A stretch of 64,000 nucleotides of DNA. Source: Methylophilus sp. DW102 (GTDB lineage Bacteria; Pseudomonadota; Gammaproteobacteria; Burkholderiales; Methylophilaceae). Each line of letters begins with the position of its first letter. Within the stretch, counting starts at the first letter, position 1. Positions 38,455-47,247 of the stretch are shown here, in pieces. The notes below the pieces were generated by a model. It ran no database searches. It saw nothing but the letters and a program-made list of their open reading frames with translations, and was not told the origin of the DNA. Where the stretch lies: assembly GCF_037076555.1 (NCBI RefSeq), contig NZ_AP029023.1, forward strand, positions 2,666,001-2,730,000. The letters are read 5' to 3'. The position numbers were made by a program, and so were the translations under genes.

Positions 38455-38640
38455 GTTGTCAGGTGCCTGCGTCTGCGTTCTTGCAGACAAGGGTGAAACT
38501 GGGAAACAGGTGCGCGAACCTCGTTCGCAATGCCTGTGCTGCCCCCGCAACGGTAAGCAAGTGCGGGTCTATCCATATGCCACTGAGTAAAAACTTGGGA
38601 AGGCGATAGACCAAGACTTGCCAGCCCGGAGACCGGCCTT
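38455..38640 (+). ncRNA. Cobalamin riboswitch
   Basis: All hallmark blocks occur in order: CAGGTGCC at the 5' end, GGGTGAAACTGGGAAACAGG, the GCTGCCCCCGCAACGGTAA core, CCACTG, TTGGGAAGGC, and the B12 box AGCCCGGAGACCGGCC at 38623-38638, which fits the consensus completely. It lies about 150 bases upstream of a TonB-dependent receptor gene. The class normally represses uptake genes when adenosylcobalamin is plentiful. Confidence 0.96.
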
Positions 38641-38653
38641 ACAACCCAATTGC

Positions 38654-38776
38654 AATACCGCGGGGTGACGGTGTCTGATCATAATGAATGCATGGCTTGC
38701 CAACAAGCGATGCATTTATTCATTTTCTGTCGATTCCCCGGTATTGAAAGTAAACCCACATGCGGGGTCGCATGTG
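38654..38776 (+). promoter_or_regulatory. Expression platform of the cobalamin riboswitch
   Basis: Three stems lie between aptamer and start codon. AATACC-GC-GGGG (38654-38665) pairs with CCCCGGTATT (38736-38745), enclosing an interrupted hairpin AATGCAT-g-GCTTG with CAAGC-g-ATGCATT (38687-38716). Next comes a perfect CACATGCG/CGCATGTG hairpin (38757-38776) ending 16 bases before the ATG and close to the GGGATAAG ribosome site. No T-run follows, so control of translation initiation is more likely than termination. Confidence 0.6.
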
Positions 38777-38792
38777 ATACAGGGATAAGAAA

Positions 38793-40724
38793 ATGAAAAA
38801 AAAGCTTTTTTATAGCGTCATGGCTACGCTATTCGCATCACCCGTCTTTGCTGAAGATTTAGAACTAGACTCAGTGAGTGTTAAATCTTCGGGCTTTGAG
38901 CGCAAAGAATCACAAACCACTTATGCCAGCGAAATTCATACAGCAAAACAAATTGCAGCATCAGGAGCCAGTACTCTCTTCGACTATCTTGCACAACAGA
39001 GCTCATTGAACATTAGCTCCAACTTCGGTAGCAAAGCCACACCAAGCATAAACTTACGCGGCTATGGGAGTGAAAATGGCTATCAAAATGTAGTGATTAC
39101 CGTTGATGGTCAACGCTTAAATAATATCGACATGAGCCCACAACTATTGGTTGGCATTCCTCTTGCAAACATTGAAAGAATAGAGATCAGCAAAGGGAGT
39201 GGGTCAGTACTTTACGGTGATGGCGCAACAGCAGGCGCCATACAGATTTACACGAAAAGCCGAAACGGGGCCTCTGTCATGACCAGTGCTGGTAATTATG
39301 GGCAACGCAATCATGCTATTAGTGCTGGGTTTTCTAGTGAGCACATAGATTTATCGGCGAGTGCATCGCATGATAGTCACGACGGGTTTAGCGCCAAAGA
39401 TAGAACAGGCCACCGCGATGCATACGACTCAAATACTCAACAAGTAAAACTTAGGATCAAACCAACAGAGCAACTAGCTGTTTATGCACAAGGCTCCAGC
39501 ACTAAAAACGATCTGCGTTATCCCAATCCGATGTCCAAAGCACAATTTGAGGACAATCCATCCCAAAATGGTCGCCCGGCTACGTCATATACCCATCAGG
39601 AACTTAACTCAGACCAGTGGCAGATTGGCTTGGACTACCAGATCAATACAGATTCATCGATAGAGATTACTCACTTTCGTGAGGATAAAGCATCTATCTA
39701 TCCGAGCTATCGGCCTCATTATGACTATGAAGGCACTAAAGCGACTTACAAGTACACGAATGATCAATGGTCAGTGATTTCGGGCTTCCAAGATTTTAAT
39801 GGAGCAATTAAAACATCCTCAGATCTCACGAAAAAGAATAACCACGGATTGTTCATATCATCAGAATTCAAACCGCAATCCATTAAAGACCTTAGACTAT
39901 CTGCGGGATTACGCAAAGAACAGGTCTCTTACACTTATACCCCGAATGGAGGAGACTCCCTCAATCGCTCCATCCAATTGAGCGCATGGGACCTAGGTGC
40001 CAACTACCAATTGATGCCGTCCCTCTCATTATTTAGCAATTACAACTACGCTTTTGAAGCTCCAGACATTAATCGATTTTTCGGTTATGACGCGTCATTC
40101 AACGTTGTTTTCAATGGATTCATCAAACCACAAAAAGTGAGAACACTGAACATTGGTCTCAACCACACAACTACAAACAACCACCTCAAATTAAGCGCTT
40201 TCAGAGCCAATTTGGATAACGAGATTTATTATGACCCATCTGTACTTGGTATAAATACCAACTTAGACAAGAGCCATAAACTCGGCTTTGAGTTACAAGA
40301 TATTTATCACCTGAGTAATGAGCTTAATGTAGGCCTGATTTATACATACACCAAGGCCATTATTGACAGGGAGCTTCAAGAAAGCGGCACCCTCATCAAA
40401 GATAAGAATCTGCCAGGCGCCCCCAGACAGTCTCTCGTTGCAAATATTAATTGGAAAATATTTACAAACACCAACCTGAATCTCAATCATGTTTGGCGCT
40501 CACAAGCTTACGTTTATAACGATTTTTTAAACAATGCTACGCAAAGGCAAAGTCGTTATGAGTCAACCAATCTTTCGTTAAATGTTAAGGTGCAGCAATA
40601 CACCGTTTTTGCTGCAGTCAATAATTTATTTGAGCATCAAAACAATATTCAAACAGCAGTTGACTCTCTCTACCCAATAGATTTTGTTCGTACTTGGCGA
40701 GTAGGCCTAAAAGCCGACTTTTAA
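38793..40724 (+). CDS. TonB-dependent receptor, probably for cobalamin or a related corrinoid
   Basis: 643-residue outer-membrane receptor: signal peptide (MKKKLFYSVMATLFASPVFA), TonB-box-like LELDSVSVKSS, plug domain (about 45-155; DYLAQQSSLNISSNFG, NIERIEISKGSGSVLYGDGA), and a beta-barrel ending in Phe (VGLKADF). The riboswitch upstream and the btuB-like gene downstream indicate a corrinoid substrate, but the barrel is not a close BtuB copy and another substrate is possible. The gene is visibly richer in A+T than the neighbouring cobalamin genes, hinting at separate ancestry. Confidence 0.85.
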   Translation: MKKKLFYSVMATLFASPVFAEDLELDSVSVKSSGFERKESQTTYASEIHTAKQIAASGASTLFDYLAQQSSLNISSNFGSKATPSINLRGYGSENGYQNVVITVDGQRLNNIDMSPQLLVGIPLANIERIEISKGSGSVLYGDGATAGAIQIYTKSRNGASVMTSAGNYGQRNHAISAGFSSEHIDLSASASHDSHDGFSAKDRTGHRDAYDSNTQQVKLRIKPTEQLAVYAQGSSTKNDLRYPNPMSKAQFEDNPSQNGRPATSYTHQELNSDQWQIGLDYQINTDSSIEITHFREDKASIYPSYRPHYDYEGTKATYKYTNDQWSVISGFQDFNGAIKTSSDLTKKNNHGLFISSEFKPQSIKDLRLSAGLRKEQVSYTYTPNGGDSLNRSIQLSAWDLGANYQLMPSLSLFSNYNYAFEAPDINRFFGYDASFNVVFNGFIKPQKVRTLNIGLNHTTTNNHLKLSAFRANLDNEIYYDPSVLGINTNLDKSHKLGFELQDIYHLSNELNVGLIYTYTKAIIDRELQESGTLIKDKNLPGAPRQSLVANINWKIFTNTNLNLNHVWRSQAYVYNDFLNNATQRQSRYESTNLSLNVKVQQYTVFAAVNNLFEHQNNIQTAVDSLYPIDFVRTWRVGLKADF

Positions 40725-40793
40725 TTCCATTGTTGATTAGCGTCACTCACGCCCCCTCTTGAGTGCCCTCCAACACTTGCTAAGGAAAATCAA

Positions 40794-42665
40794 ATGAAAA
40801 AAAGAACATTATTAGGCACTATCACAACGATCTCTTTTAACATCTATGCCGCAGACAACACACTGACTTCCCTGGATGAAGTCGTAGTTACCTCCAGCAG
40901 AACGCCACAATCAACCAAAACAGTCACTGGCGATATTACCGTCATTGACAGCGAAGAAATCAACAGGCTACAAGGCGGCGCTTTGGCAGATTTATTGAGA
41001 CTGCAACCTGGTGTACAAACCTACACAAATGGTGGCATGGGGACAAGTAGCAACATTTCACTACGTGGTACCAATGACAATCAACTGATTGTATTGGTTG
41101 ATGGCGTGCGCATCAATTCCGGGACGACTGGTACGACCGCCTTTGAAAATATCCCCTTGGCACTCATCGAGCGGATTGAAATTCTACGTAGCCCCGCTTC
41201 TAGCCTTTATGGCTCTGATGCAATCGGCGGCGTTGTTCAGATTTTCACGAAGCGGGGCAAAGGCAACAAAACCCATCTTTACGGCAGTGCGGGTGCAGGT
41301 AGCTATGACTCATATACTGGGAATGCTGGCTTCGATACTGCCTATAAAGCGCTAAAACTCGGTGCACAAATCAGCAATTACGACACGCATGGGATTTCTG
41401 CAAAGAAACATCCCCCCTCTGTGATTGATAAAGATAGAGATGGATATTACAACTTTAGCAGTTCGACATACGCAGATTTGACATTCGCACCCGGTCACTC
41501 CTTGGGAATACACTACCTGGAAAGCAAAGGGCATAATGAATACGATAATGCTTATGCGGGCGGCAACTATCTGGAACGTCATCAACAAGGCTATGGTGTT
41601 GCACTCAAAAACGCGATGACTGAGCACTGGAACAGCAAATTAGAGTACAACATTGGTTTTGACCGATCATTTAGCGTCAGTAGCGCAACGCTCAATAGCA
41701 ATATTGAAACTGAACAACGCCAATTATCCTGGCAACACGACTATAGCCTCACTCATGGGACTTTTACCTTCGCTTATGACAGGCTGGAACAAGATGTATT
41801 AACTCAATCGAATGGCAGCAACTTGCTGAAGAGGAGTCGCAACAATAATGCCTTTGTTTTAGGCTACGTGGGTAGCTTTGAAGCACACAGCACTCAACTG
41901 TCACTGCGAAAAGATTACAACAGTCAGTTTGGCAATTACACAACAGGCGGCATCGGTTATGGCTATGCTTTATCCCAAGAATGGCGCTTAACTGCCCAGT
42001 ATGGCTCATCCTTTAGAGCACCAACCTTTAACCAACTATATTATCCAAGCTTTGGCAATGCCAACCTGCCCTCAGAAAAAGCAGACAATATTGAGGCCAG
42101 CGCTCGATACCAAGGTCAAACATTACAAGCCAAGCTGACAGTGTTTGATAACCATATCCGCAACTTTATTCAAACCCTCAACTCAGGTTGCCCAGCTGGA
42201 TTCAGCAACGGTTGTGCAATCAATGCCGGCAAGGTAGAAGTGCAAGGTATCACGTTGGAAGGCAGTCTACCTATTGCTGAGCAATGGCTAGTCACAGCCA
42301 ATGCGACAGTGCAGTCACCGCGTAGTGATGCCACTGATAATCTTTTGGCGAGGCGCGCTCAGCGTTATGGCAATTTTATCCTCCAGTACAAATCAGGACC
42401 ATGGAACTGGGACAGCGAAGTTTCAGCTTCATCAATGCGTTACGACGATGCCGCAAACCAATTCCGCTTAAGTGGCTATGCGCTCTTGAATACAACTTTG
42501 GGGTATCAAATAAACCCTCACTGGAAACTGCAAATTAGAGCAAATAATATCTTGGACAAAGACTATGCGCTTGCATCAACTAAAACCGTTTCAAGACCCA
42601 ACAACCCTTATTACAACACCATGGGCTCAAATGTTTTTATCAGCCTTAACTACGACCTGAAGTAA
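40794..42665 (+). CDS. btuB: TonB-dependent vitamin B12 receptor BtuB
   Basis: 623 residues. After a short signal peptide comes a TonB box region (LDEVVVTSSRTPQS), a plug with LIVLVDGVRINSGTTGTTAF and IERIEILRSPASSLYGSDAI (both typical of BtuB), then a 22-strand-type barrel ending SLNYDLK. It imports cobalamin across the outer membrane using TonB energy. It follows the first receptor by 69 bases with AAGGAAAA before the ATG and is presumably co-transcribed under the riboswitch. Confidence 0.9.
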   Translation: MKKRTLLGTITTISFNIYAADNTLTSLDEVVVTSSRTPQSTKTVTGDITVIDSEEINRLQGGALADLLRLQPGVQTYTNGGMGTSSNISLRGTNDNQLIVLVDGVRINSGTTGTTAFENIPLALIERIEILRSPASSLYGSDAIGGVVQIFTKRGKGNKTHLYGSAGAGSYDSYTGNAGFDTAYKALKLGAQISNYDTHGISAKKHPPSVIDKDRDGYYNFSSSTYADLTFAPGHSLGIHYLESKGHNEYDNAYAGGNYLERHQQGYGVALKNAMTEHWNSKLEYNIGFDRSFSVSSATLNSNIETEQRQLSWQHDYSLTHGTFTFAYDRLEQDVLTQSNGSNLLKRSRNNNAFVLGYVGSFEAHSTQLSLRKDYNSQFGNYTTGGIGYGYALSQEWRLTAQYGSSFRAPTFNQLYYPSFGNANLPSEKADNIEASARYQGQTLQAKLTVFDNHIRNFIQTLNSGCPAGFSNGCAINAGKVEVQGITLEGSLPIAEQWLVTANATVQSPRSDATDNLLARRAQRYGNFILQYKSGPWNWDSEVSASSMRYDDAANQFRLSGYALLNTTLGYQINPHWKLQIRANNILDKDYALASTKTVSRPNNPYYNTMGSNVFISLNYDLK

Positions 42666-42675
42666 CTCAGGAAAA

Positions 42676-42727
42676 GTGGATTTTGCCCAAGCCCGTGCGA
42701 ATTGGGCTAAAATCCACGTCTTATAAT
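42676..42727 (+). promoter_or_regulatory. Long hairpin and -10 element upstream of btuM
   Basis: GTGGATTTTGCCCAA (42676-42690) pairs with TTGGGC-T-AAAATCCAC (42702-42717): a 15-bp stem with one bulged T. There is no T-run, so it is a poor terminator. A perfect TATAAT at 42722-42727 lies just after it, 26 bases before the btuM ATG, suggesting a start site for the btuM-cob operon. A good -35 was not found; the hairpin may be an operator. Confidence 0.45.
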
Positions 42728-42752
42728 TAACCTTAATTTTGGAGTCGTTGGC

Positions 42753-43322
42753 ATGCCACGTAACCTTTCAACTCAGTCTCTGGCAATTGGCTTCCTCATT
42801 GCCTTGATGGTCATTATCACGCGTGGTCATCATTTTGCTTCGATTGATTTTTTACCGAGCGCTTCTTATGCAGCGTTTTTTATCGCGGGTTATTACCTGC
42901 GCTCAACGCTGGTGTTTGTGGCCTTGCTGGCATTGTGTGCTGCGCTGGATATGGCAGCCATCACCTGGGGCGGTGTGAGTAATTTCTGCGTGACCCCTGC
43001 TTATGGCTTTTTGTTGCCGGCTTATGGCAGCATGTGGCTGGCTGGCCGTTGGACTGCGTCGAACACCACCTGGCAATTTAGCAGTCTGTTCAAGTTGACA
43101 GGTGCGGTATTGGTGGGATCTGTGCTTGCTGAGCTGTTTTCCAGCGGTGGGTTTTACTTCTTTGGTGGCCGCTACGCCGAACCAACCCTGGTTGAGTTTG
43201 GCGCACGTCTGGTCAAATACTTCCCGAAACAAATTGAAGCGATTGCATTTTGGGTTGTGGTTGCAGTAATTGCACATGTGGCATTTGGCCTGGCCAAGCG
43301 CTCCGTGCGCGAAAACGCTTAA
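42753..43322 (+). CDS. btuM: Vitamin B12 inner-membrane transporter BtuM
   Basis: 189-residue membrane protein with about six hydrophobic segments, matching BtuM, a solitary S-component-like B12 transporter described in Thiobacillus denitrificans. The diagnostic block WGGVSNFCVTPAYGFLLPAYG is present with Cys79 in the position of the cobalt-binding, decyanating cysteine (Cys80) of that protein. Its place between btuB and cobO fits. No ECF module or btuCD is visible nearby, so it probably works alone. GGAG precedes the ATG. Confidence 0.87.
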   Translation: MPRNLSTQSLAIGFLIALMVIITRGHHFASIDFLPSASYAAFFIAGYYLRSTLVFVALLALCAALDMAAITWGGVSNFCVTPAYGFLLPAYGSMWLAGRWTASNTTWQFSSLFKLTGAVLVGSVLAELFSSGGFYFFGGRYAEPTLVEFGARLVKYFPKQIEAIAFWVVVAVIAHVAFGLAKRSVRENA

Positions 43323-43334
43323 GTATTCCGCACC

Positions 43335-43940
43335 ATGGAAACCAATGATCGCGACAGTCGCCACAAGGCGCGCATGATCCGCAAAAAAGCGGTCATTGAT
43401 GAAAAAATCGAGCAGGCCAATCAGGAGAAAGGCCTGTTACTCATCCTCACAGGCAACGGCAAAGGCAAAAGCTCTTCTGCCTTTGGCATGGTGGCCCGCT
43501 CGCTGGGCCACGGCATGCGTGTTGGTGTCGCCCAATTTATCAAAGGCCGTTCAGATACGGGCGAAGAAGCCTTTTTTCGCCAGCACCCGGCTGTGACCTG
43601 GCATGTGCTGGGTGAAGGCTTTACCTGGAACACACAAGACCGCCAACGCGACACCGAAACCGCCATGCGTGGCTGGCAGATTGTGGCCGGGATGCTGCAA
43701 GACCCGGCCATTCAACTGGTGGTGCTGGATGAGCTCACCTACACCTTCAAATATGGCTACCTCGATGAACAAATGGTGTTGGACGCCATCGCCAAACGCC
43801 CACCCATGCAGCACGTGGTGATCACTGGCCGCGGCGCTTCCGAGGCATTGAGAAACGCTGCCGATACGGTGTCTGAACTGATGGATGTCAAGCATGCCTG
43901 GCGTGCAGGCATCAAGGCCCAGGCCGGGATAGATCTGTAA
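43335..43940 (+). CDS. cobO: Corrinoid adenosyltransferase CobO/BtuR
   Basis: 201-residue ATP:co(I)rrinoid adenosyltransferase, which attaches the upper 5'-deoxyadenosyl ligand. The P-loop GNGKGKSSSAFGM, VAQFIKG, VLDELTYTFKYGYLD and the ITGRGAS block are intact. It starts 12 bases after btuM. Its TAA overlaps the cbiA ATG by one base, so it is part of a tightly coupled operon to cobU. Confidence 0.94.
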   Translation: METNDRDSRHKARMIRKKAVIDEKIEQANQEKGLLLILTGNGKGKSSSAFGMVARSLGHGMRVGVAQFIKGRSDTGEEAFFRQHPAVTWHVLGEGFTWNTQDRQRDTETAMRGWQIVAGMLQDPAIQLVVLDELTYTFKYGYLDEQMVLDAIAKRPPMQHVVITGRGASEALRNAADTVSELMDVKHAWRAGIKAQAGIDL

Positions 43941-45241
43941 TGCAAGCAGCCGCGGCAAGCTGCCGGGCCATGTTAATGGCGGCCCCGGCGTCTGGGCAAG
44001 GCAAAACCATGGCTACCGCGGCCTTGGCCCGGGCTTATAAAAACCGCGGCCTGCGCGTGCAGGCGTTCAAATGCGGGCCGGACTTTATCGACGGCATGAT
44101 TCTGCAAGTGGCGACTGGCAAGCCAGTGTATAACCTCGACCTTGGCATGTGTGGTGAAGCCGATGCACAACGGCTGCTGCACAAGGCCGCCCAAGACAAT
44201 GACGTGATTCTGCTCGAAGGGGTGATGGGGCTGTATGATGGCAAGCCTTCATGCGCCGATATTGCCGAGCGCTTTGGCATCCCTGTCGCACTGGTGCTCA
44301 ATGCCAAAGCCATGGCACAGACCTGTGCCGCGGTCGCCTATGGTTTGTATGGCTTTCGGCCCGCCCTACAGCGCGCCGGAGTGATTGCCAACCAGGTCGG
44401 CAGCGAAGGCCATGCCAACATGATTAAAGAAGCGCTCCCCTCGGACATCCCCTGGCTGGGTGCCATGAAGTATGACACGCAACTGAGTTTGCCAGAGCGC
44501 CACCTCGGTTTGCATCTTGCCCAGGAAATCACGGACATAGACCAGCGCATAGAAGCCGCTGCGCAACTTCTGGGGCAAGACATGCCATTGCCGCCGATCG
44601 TGCAGTTTGCCGCACCCGAACAGCAGGCGATAACACCATTATTGCAAGGCAAAACCATTGCCGTGGCCAAAGATGCCGCGTTCTGTTTTACCTATCAGGC
44701 CAATCTGGATCTGCTACAAACACTAGGTGCACAGATTGCATTTTTTTCACCCTTGCACGATACGCAATTACCGGCTGCGGATGCTTACTGGCTGCCGGGT
44801 GGCTACCCGGAATTGCATCTGGAGCGACTGCAACACAACCACAGCATGCGTGAAGGCTTACGCGCAGCCGCCGAATCAGGCAAACCCATATTGGCCGAAT
44901 GTGGCGGCATGCTCGCACTCGGTGAAACACTAAATGGACAACCGGCCTTCGGCCTGCTGCCCGGCAACGCAGCGCTTCAGCCCAAACTGCAAGGCCTGGG
45001 CACGCAGCATGCAACCTTTTCAGCGGCTGACAACGGCGCAATCGGCGATGACGCGGCGATGATAGGCGCACACACTTTTCACTATGCCCGCTTTGACACC
45101 GACTTGCCGGCCATTGCGCAAGGCAAAGGTAAATATGGCGCGGGCGAGCCAATCTATCGCCATCAATCCATCACTGCCAGCTTTCTGCACTTTTACTTCC
45201 CGTCCAATCCGGCTTTAGCGGCCCAGTTTTTTCTGTCATGA
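43940..45241 (+). CDS. cbiA: Cobyrinate a,c-diamide synthase CbiA/CobB
   Basis: 433 residues. N-terminal ATP-binding dethiobiotin-synthetase-like domain (APASGQGKTMATAALARAY, then FKCGPDFID) and a C-terminal class I glutaminase-like domain with catalytic Cys in LAECGGM and His in SFLHFYF. It amidates carboxylates a and c of the corrin ring. It is the earliest-acting enzyme of the pathway seen here; ring-building genes are absent from the window. Start and stop overlap neighbours by one and four bases. Confidence 0.94.
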   Translation: MQAAAASCRAMLMAAPASGQGKTMATAALARAYKNRGLRVQAFKCGPDFIDGMILQVATGKPVYNLDLGMCGEADAQRLLHKAAQDNDVILLEGVMGLYDGKPSCADIAERFGIPVALVLNAKAMAQTCAAVAYGLYGFRPALQRAGVIANQVGSEGHANMIKEALPSDIPWLGAMKYDTQLSLPERHLGLHLAQEITDIDQRIEAAAQLLGQDMPLPPIVQFAAPEQQAITPLLQGKTIAVAKDAAFCFTYQANLDLLQTLGAQIAFFSPLHDTQLPAADAYWLPGGYPELHLERLQHNHSMREGLRAAAESGKPILAECGGMLALGETLNGQPAFGLLPGNAALQPKLQGLGTQHATFSAADNGAIGDDAAMIGAHTFHYARFDTDLPAIAQGKGKYGAGEPIYRHQSITASFLHFYFPSNPALAAQFFLS

Positions 45242-45912
45242 GTTTCGCCTACCCTGATACCGACAAAGCGGCGATTTACAAAGTGATTGCCGAACGACGC
45301 GATATGCGGCATTTTTTACCCACGCCTATCGCCCCCGAGTTATTGCAGAAATTACTGCAAGCCGCCCATCACGCGCCCAGTGTCGGCCTGATGCAGCCAT
45401 GGCGGTTTATCCGCATCAGCGATGTCGCATTGCGAAAAGCCATCCACACGCTGGTCGATGAAGAACGTAAACTCACGGCCCAGGCCATCGGCGAAGTTGA
45501 AGACACGGCACGCATGGCCGAATTCATGCGGCTCAAGGTGGAAGGCATTTTGGACTGTGGCGAGGTGCTGGTCGCCACCTTGTGCGACCAGCGTGAAAAA
45601 CATATTTTTGGCCGTCGTACACTGCCGGAAATGGACCTGGCCTCGGTCAGCTGTGCGATTCAAAACTTGTGGCTGGCTGCACGTGCAGAAGGCATAGGCA
45701 TGGGCTGGGTCAGCCTGTTTGACCCGCACCAACTGGCGCAATTATTGAATCTGCCTGAGGGCGCCAAACCAGTCGCCATTTTATGCTTGGGCTATGTGAA
45801 TACGTTTTACAAATCGCCCATGCTGGTGGAAGAAGGCTGGACGACAGAAAAACCGCTCGCTGACATGCTGATGGAAAACGGCTGGCAACCTCATGAAAGT
45901 ACACACACATGA
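45238..45912 (+). CDS. bluB: 5,6-dimethylbenzimidazole synthase BluB
   Basis: 224-residue flavin-destroying enzyme that makes the lower ligand dimethylbenzimidazole from FMNH2 and oxygen. Nitroreductase-like fold with ERRDMRHFLPTPI, HHAPSVGLMQPWRFI, and GMGWVSLFDP near the end, all BluB-typical. ATGA overlap with cbiA and with the next gene. Its presence with cobT and cobU indicates true cobalamin rather than another cobamide. Confidence 0.94.
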   Translation: MSFAYPDTDKAAIYKVIAERRDMRHFLPTPIAPELLQKLLQAAHHAPSVGLMQPWRFIRISDVALRKAIHTLVDEERKLTAQAIGEVEDTARMAEFMRLKVEGILDCGEVLVATLCDQREKHIFGRRTLPEMDLASVSCAIQNLWLAARAEGIGMGWVSLFDPHQLAQLLNLPEGAKPVAILCLGYVNTFYKSPMLVEEGWTTEKPLADMLMENGWQPHESTHT

Positions 45913-46712
45913 AACGCTGGCCACAACGCATTGTCTGCCTGACTACCGAAACGGTGGAGGTACTCTACTTGCTGGGCGAGCAGGACCGTATTGTCGGTAT
46001 TTCAGGCTTTACCACTCGCCCGGCCATAGCCCGCAAAGAAAAACCCAAGATCAGTGCCTTTACCAGTGCCAATATTGAGAAAATCCTGGCGCTGCAGCCT
46101 GACCTAGTGCTGTGTTTCTCTAACTTGCAGGCCGATATCGCGGCCTCACTGATCAAAGCCGGTTGCCAGGTGCATGTGTTTAACCAGCGCAGCCTGGATG
46201 AAACACTGCAGATGATACTCACCGTCGGTAATCTGGTCGGGGCCAGCGAAAAAGCAGAAGATTTAGTAGCACGCTACCAGGCACAATTGGGGGCAGCCCG
46301 CCAGCAGGCAGCCAATTGGCCGCGCAAACCCAAGGTCTATTTTGAAGAGTGGGATGAACCCATGATGTGCAGCATCCGCTGGGCGGCTGAATTGATTGAA
46401 GCCGCCGGAGGCGAAGATTGCTTCCCAGAACTCAGCGCCTTTCATAGCGCACGTGACCGCACAGTCACGGCAGAACAAGTGCTGGCCAGACAACCGGATA
46501 TCATCATCGGCTCCTGGTGCGGTAAGAAATTCCAGCCGGAAAAAGTCAAAGCCCGCCCAGGCTGGCAAGCCATGCCTGCGATCCGCGACGGGCATGTGTA
46601 CGAAATCAAGTCGGTCGATATCTTGCAACCAGGCCCAGCACTATTTAGCGAAGGCCTGGTGCAATTGCAAACCATTATTCAACGCTGGCAACAACAAGGG
46701 GGTCACGCATGA
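45909..46712 (+). CDS. BtuF-like cobalamin-binding protein without a signal peptide
   Basis: 267 residues of the periplasmic-binding-protein class III type (RIVCLTTETVEVLYLLGEQDR, given as start landmark; LQPDLVLCFSNLQ; IIIGSWCGKKFQP; LQPGPALFSEGL). It resembles BtuF, the B12 carrier of the BtuCD transporter. The N terminus, MKRWPQRIVCLTTE, goes straight into the first strand of the domain, so no export signal is present, and no btuC or btuD is seen. ATGA overlaps at both ends argue against a mis-called start. A cytoplasmic corrinoid carrier or chaperone is a reasonable inference. Confidence 0.85.
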   Translation: MKRWPQRIVCLTTETVEVLYLLGEQDRIVGISGFTTRPAIARKEKPKISAFTSANIEKILALQPDLVLCFSNLQADIAASLIKAGCQVHVFNQRSLDETLQMILTVGNLVGASEKAEDLVARYQAQLGAARQQAANWPRKPKVYFEEWDEPMMCSIRWAAELIEAAGGEDCFPELSAFHSARDRTVTAEQVLARQPDIIIGSWCGKKFQPEKVKARPGWQAMPAIRDGHVYEIKSVDILQPGPALFSEGLVQLQTIIQRWQQQGGHA

Positions 46713-47233
46713 CTAGGCACCTGATTTTAGGCGGGGCACGCAGCGGCAAAAGCGCTTATGCCGAGCGGCTGGCCTCGGCACTTGAATGCCCGGTCACCTA
46801 TATCGCGACTGCCCAAGTCTACGATGACGAATTTGCCAAACGCGTGGAGCATCACAAAACCCGCCGCCCGCCTTACTGGGGCTTAGTAGAAGCGCCATTT
46901 AATCTGGGCCAGACCTTGCTGGAAAATGATGCACCCGACACCTGCCTGATTGTGGATTGCCTGACTTTATGGCTTGCGCAATGCATCTGCCCGGACTGCG
47001 ACAAACCTGAACGGCTGGACTGGCAGGCGGAAAAACAGGCCTTGCTGGCCGCGCTGCCACAGCTACAGGCGCACGTATTTCTGGTGAGTAACGAGGTCGG
47101 CATGGGCATCGTTCCGCTCGGTGAAATCAACCGCCAGTTTCAGGATGAGCAAGGCCGTTTAAACCAGCATGTAGCTGCGGTTGCCGACCACGTCAGTTTT
47201 ATCGCGGCAGGCTTGCCACTAAAGCTTAAATAA
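46709..47233 (+). CDS. cobU: Adenosylcobinamide kinase/guanylyltransferase CobU
   Basis: 174-residue bifunctional enzyme that phosphorylates adenosylcobinamide and adds GMP. P-loop GGARSGKSAYAERLA, the guanylylated-His region ERVEHHKTRRP-like (KRVEHHKTRRPPYWG), DCLTLWLA and SNEVGMGIVP are intact. It begins with an ATGA overlap on the btuF-like gene and is followed 14 bases later by the DUF4198 gene. Confidence 0.94.
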   Translation: MTRHLILGGARSGKSAYAERLASALECPVTYIATAQVYDDEFAKRVEHHKTRRPPYWGLVEAPFNLGQTLLENDAPDTCLIVDCLTLWLAQCICPDCDKPERLDWQAEKQALLAALPQLQAHVFLVSNEVGMGIVPLGEINRQFQDEQGRLNQHVAAVADHVSFIAAGLPLKLK

Positions 47234-47247
47234 CCAGAAAGTCCTTT

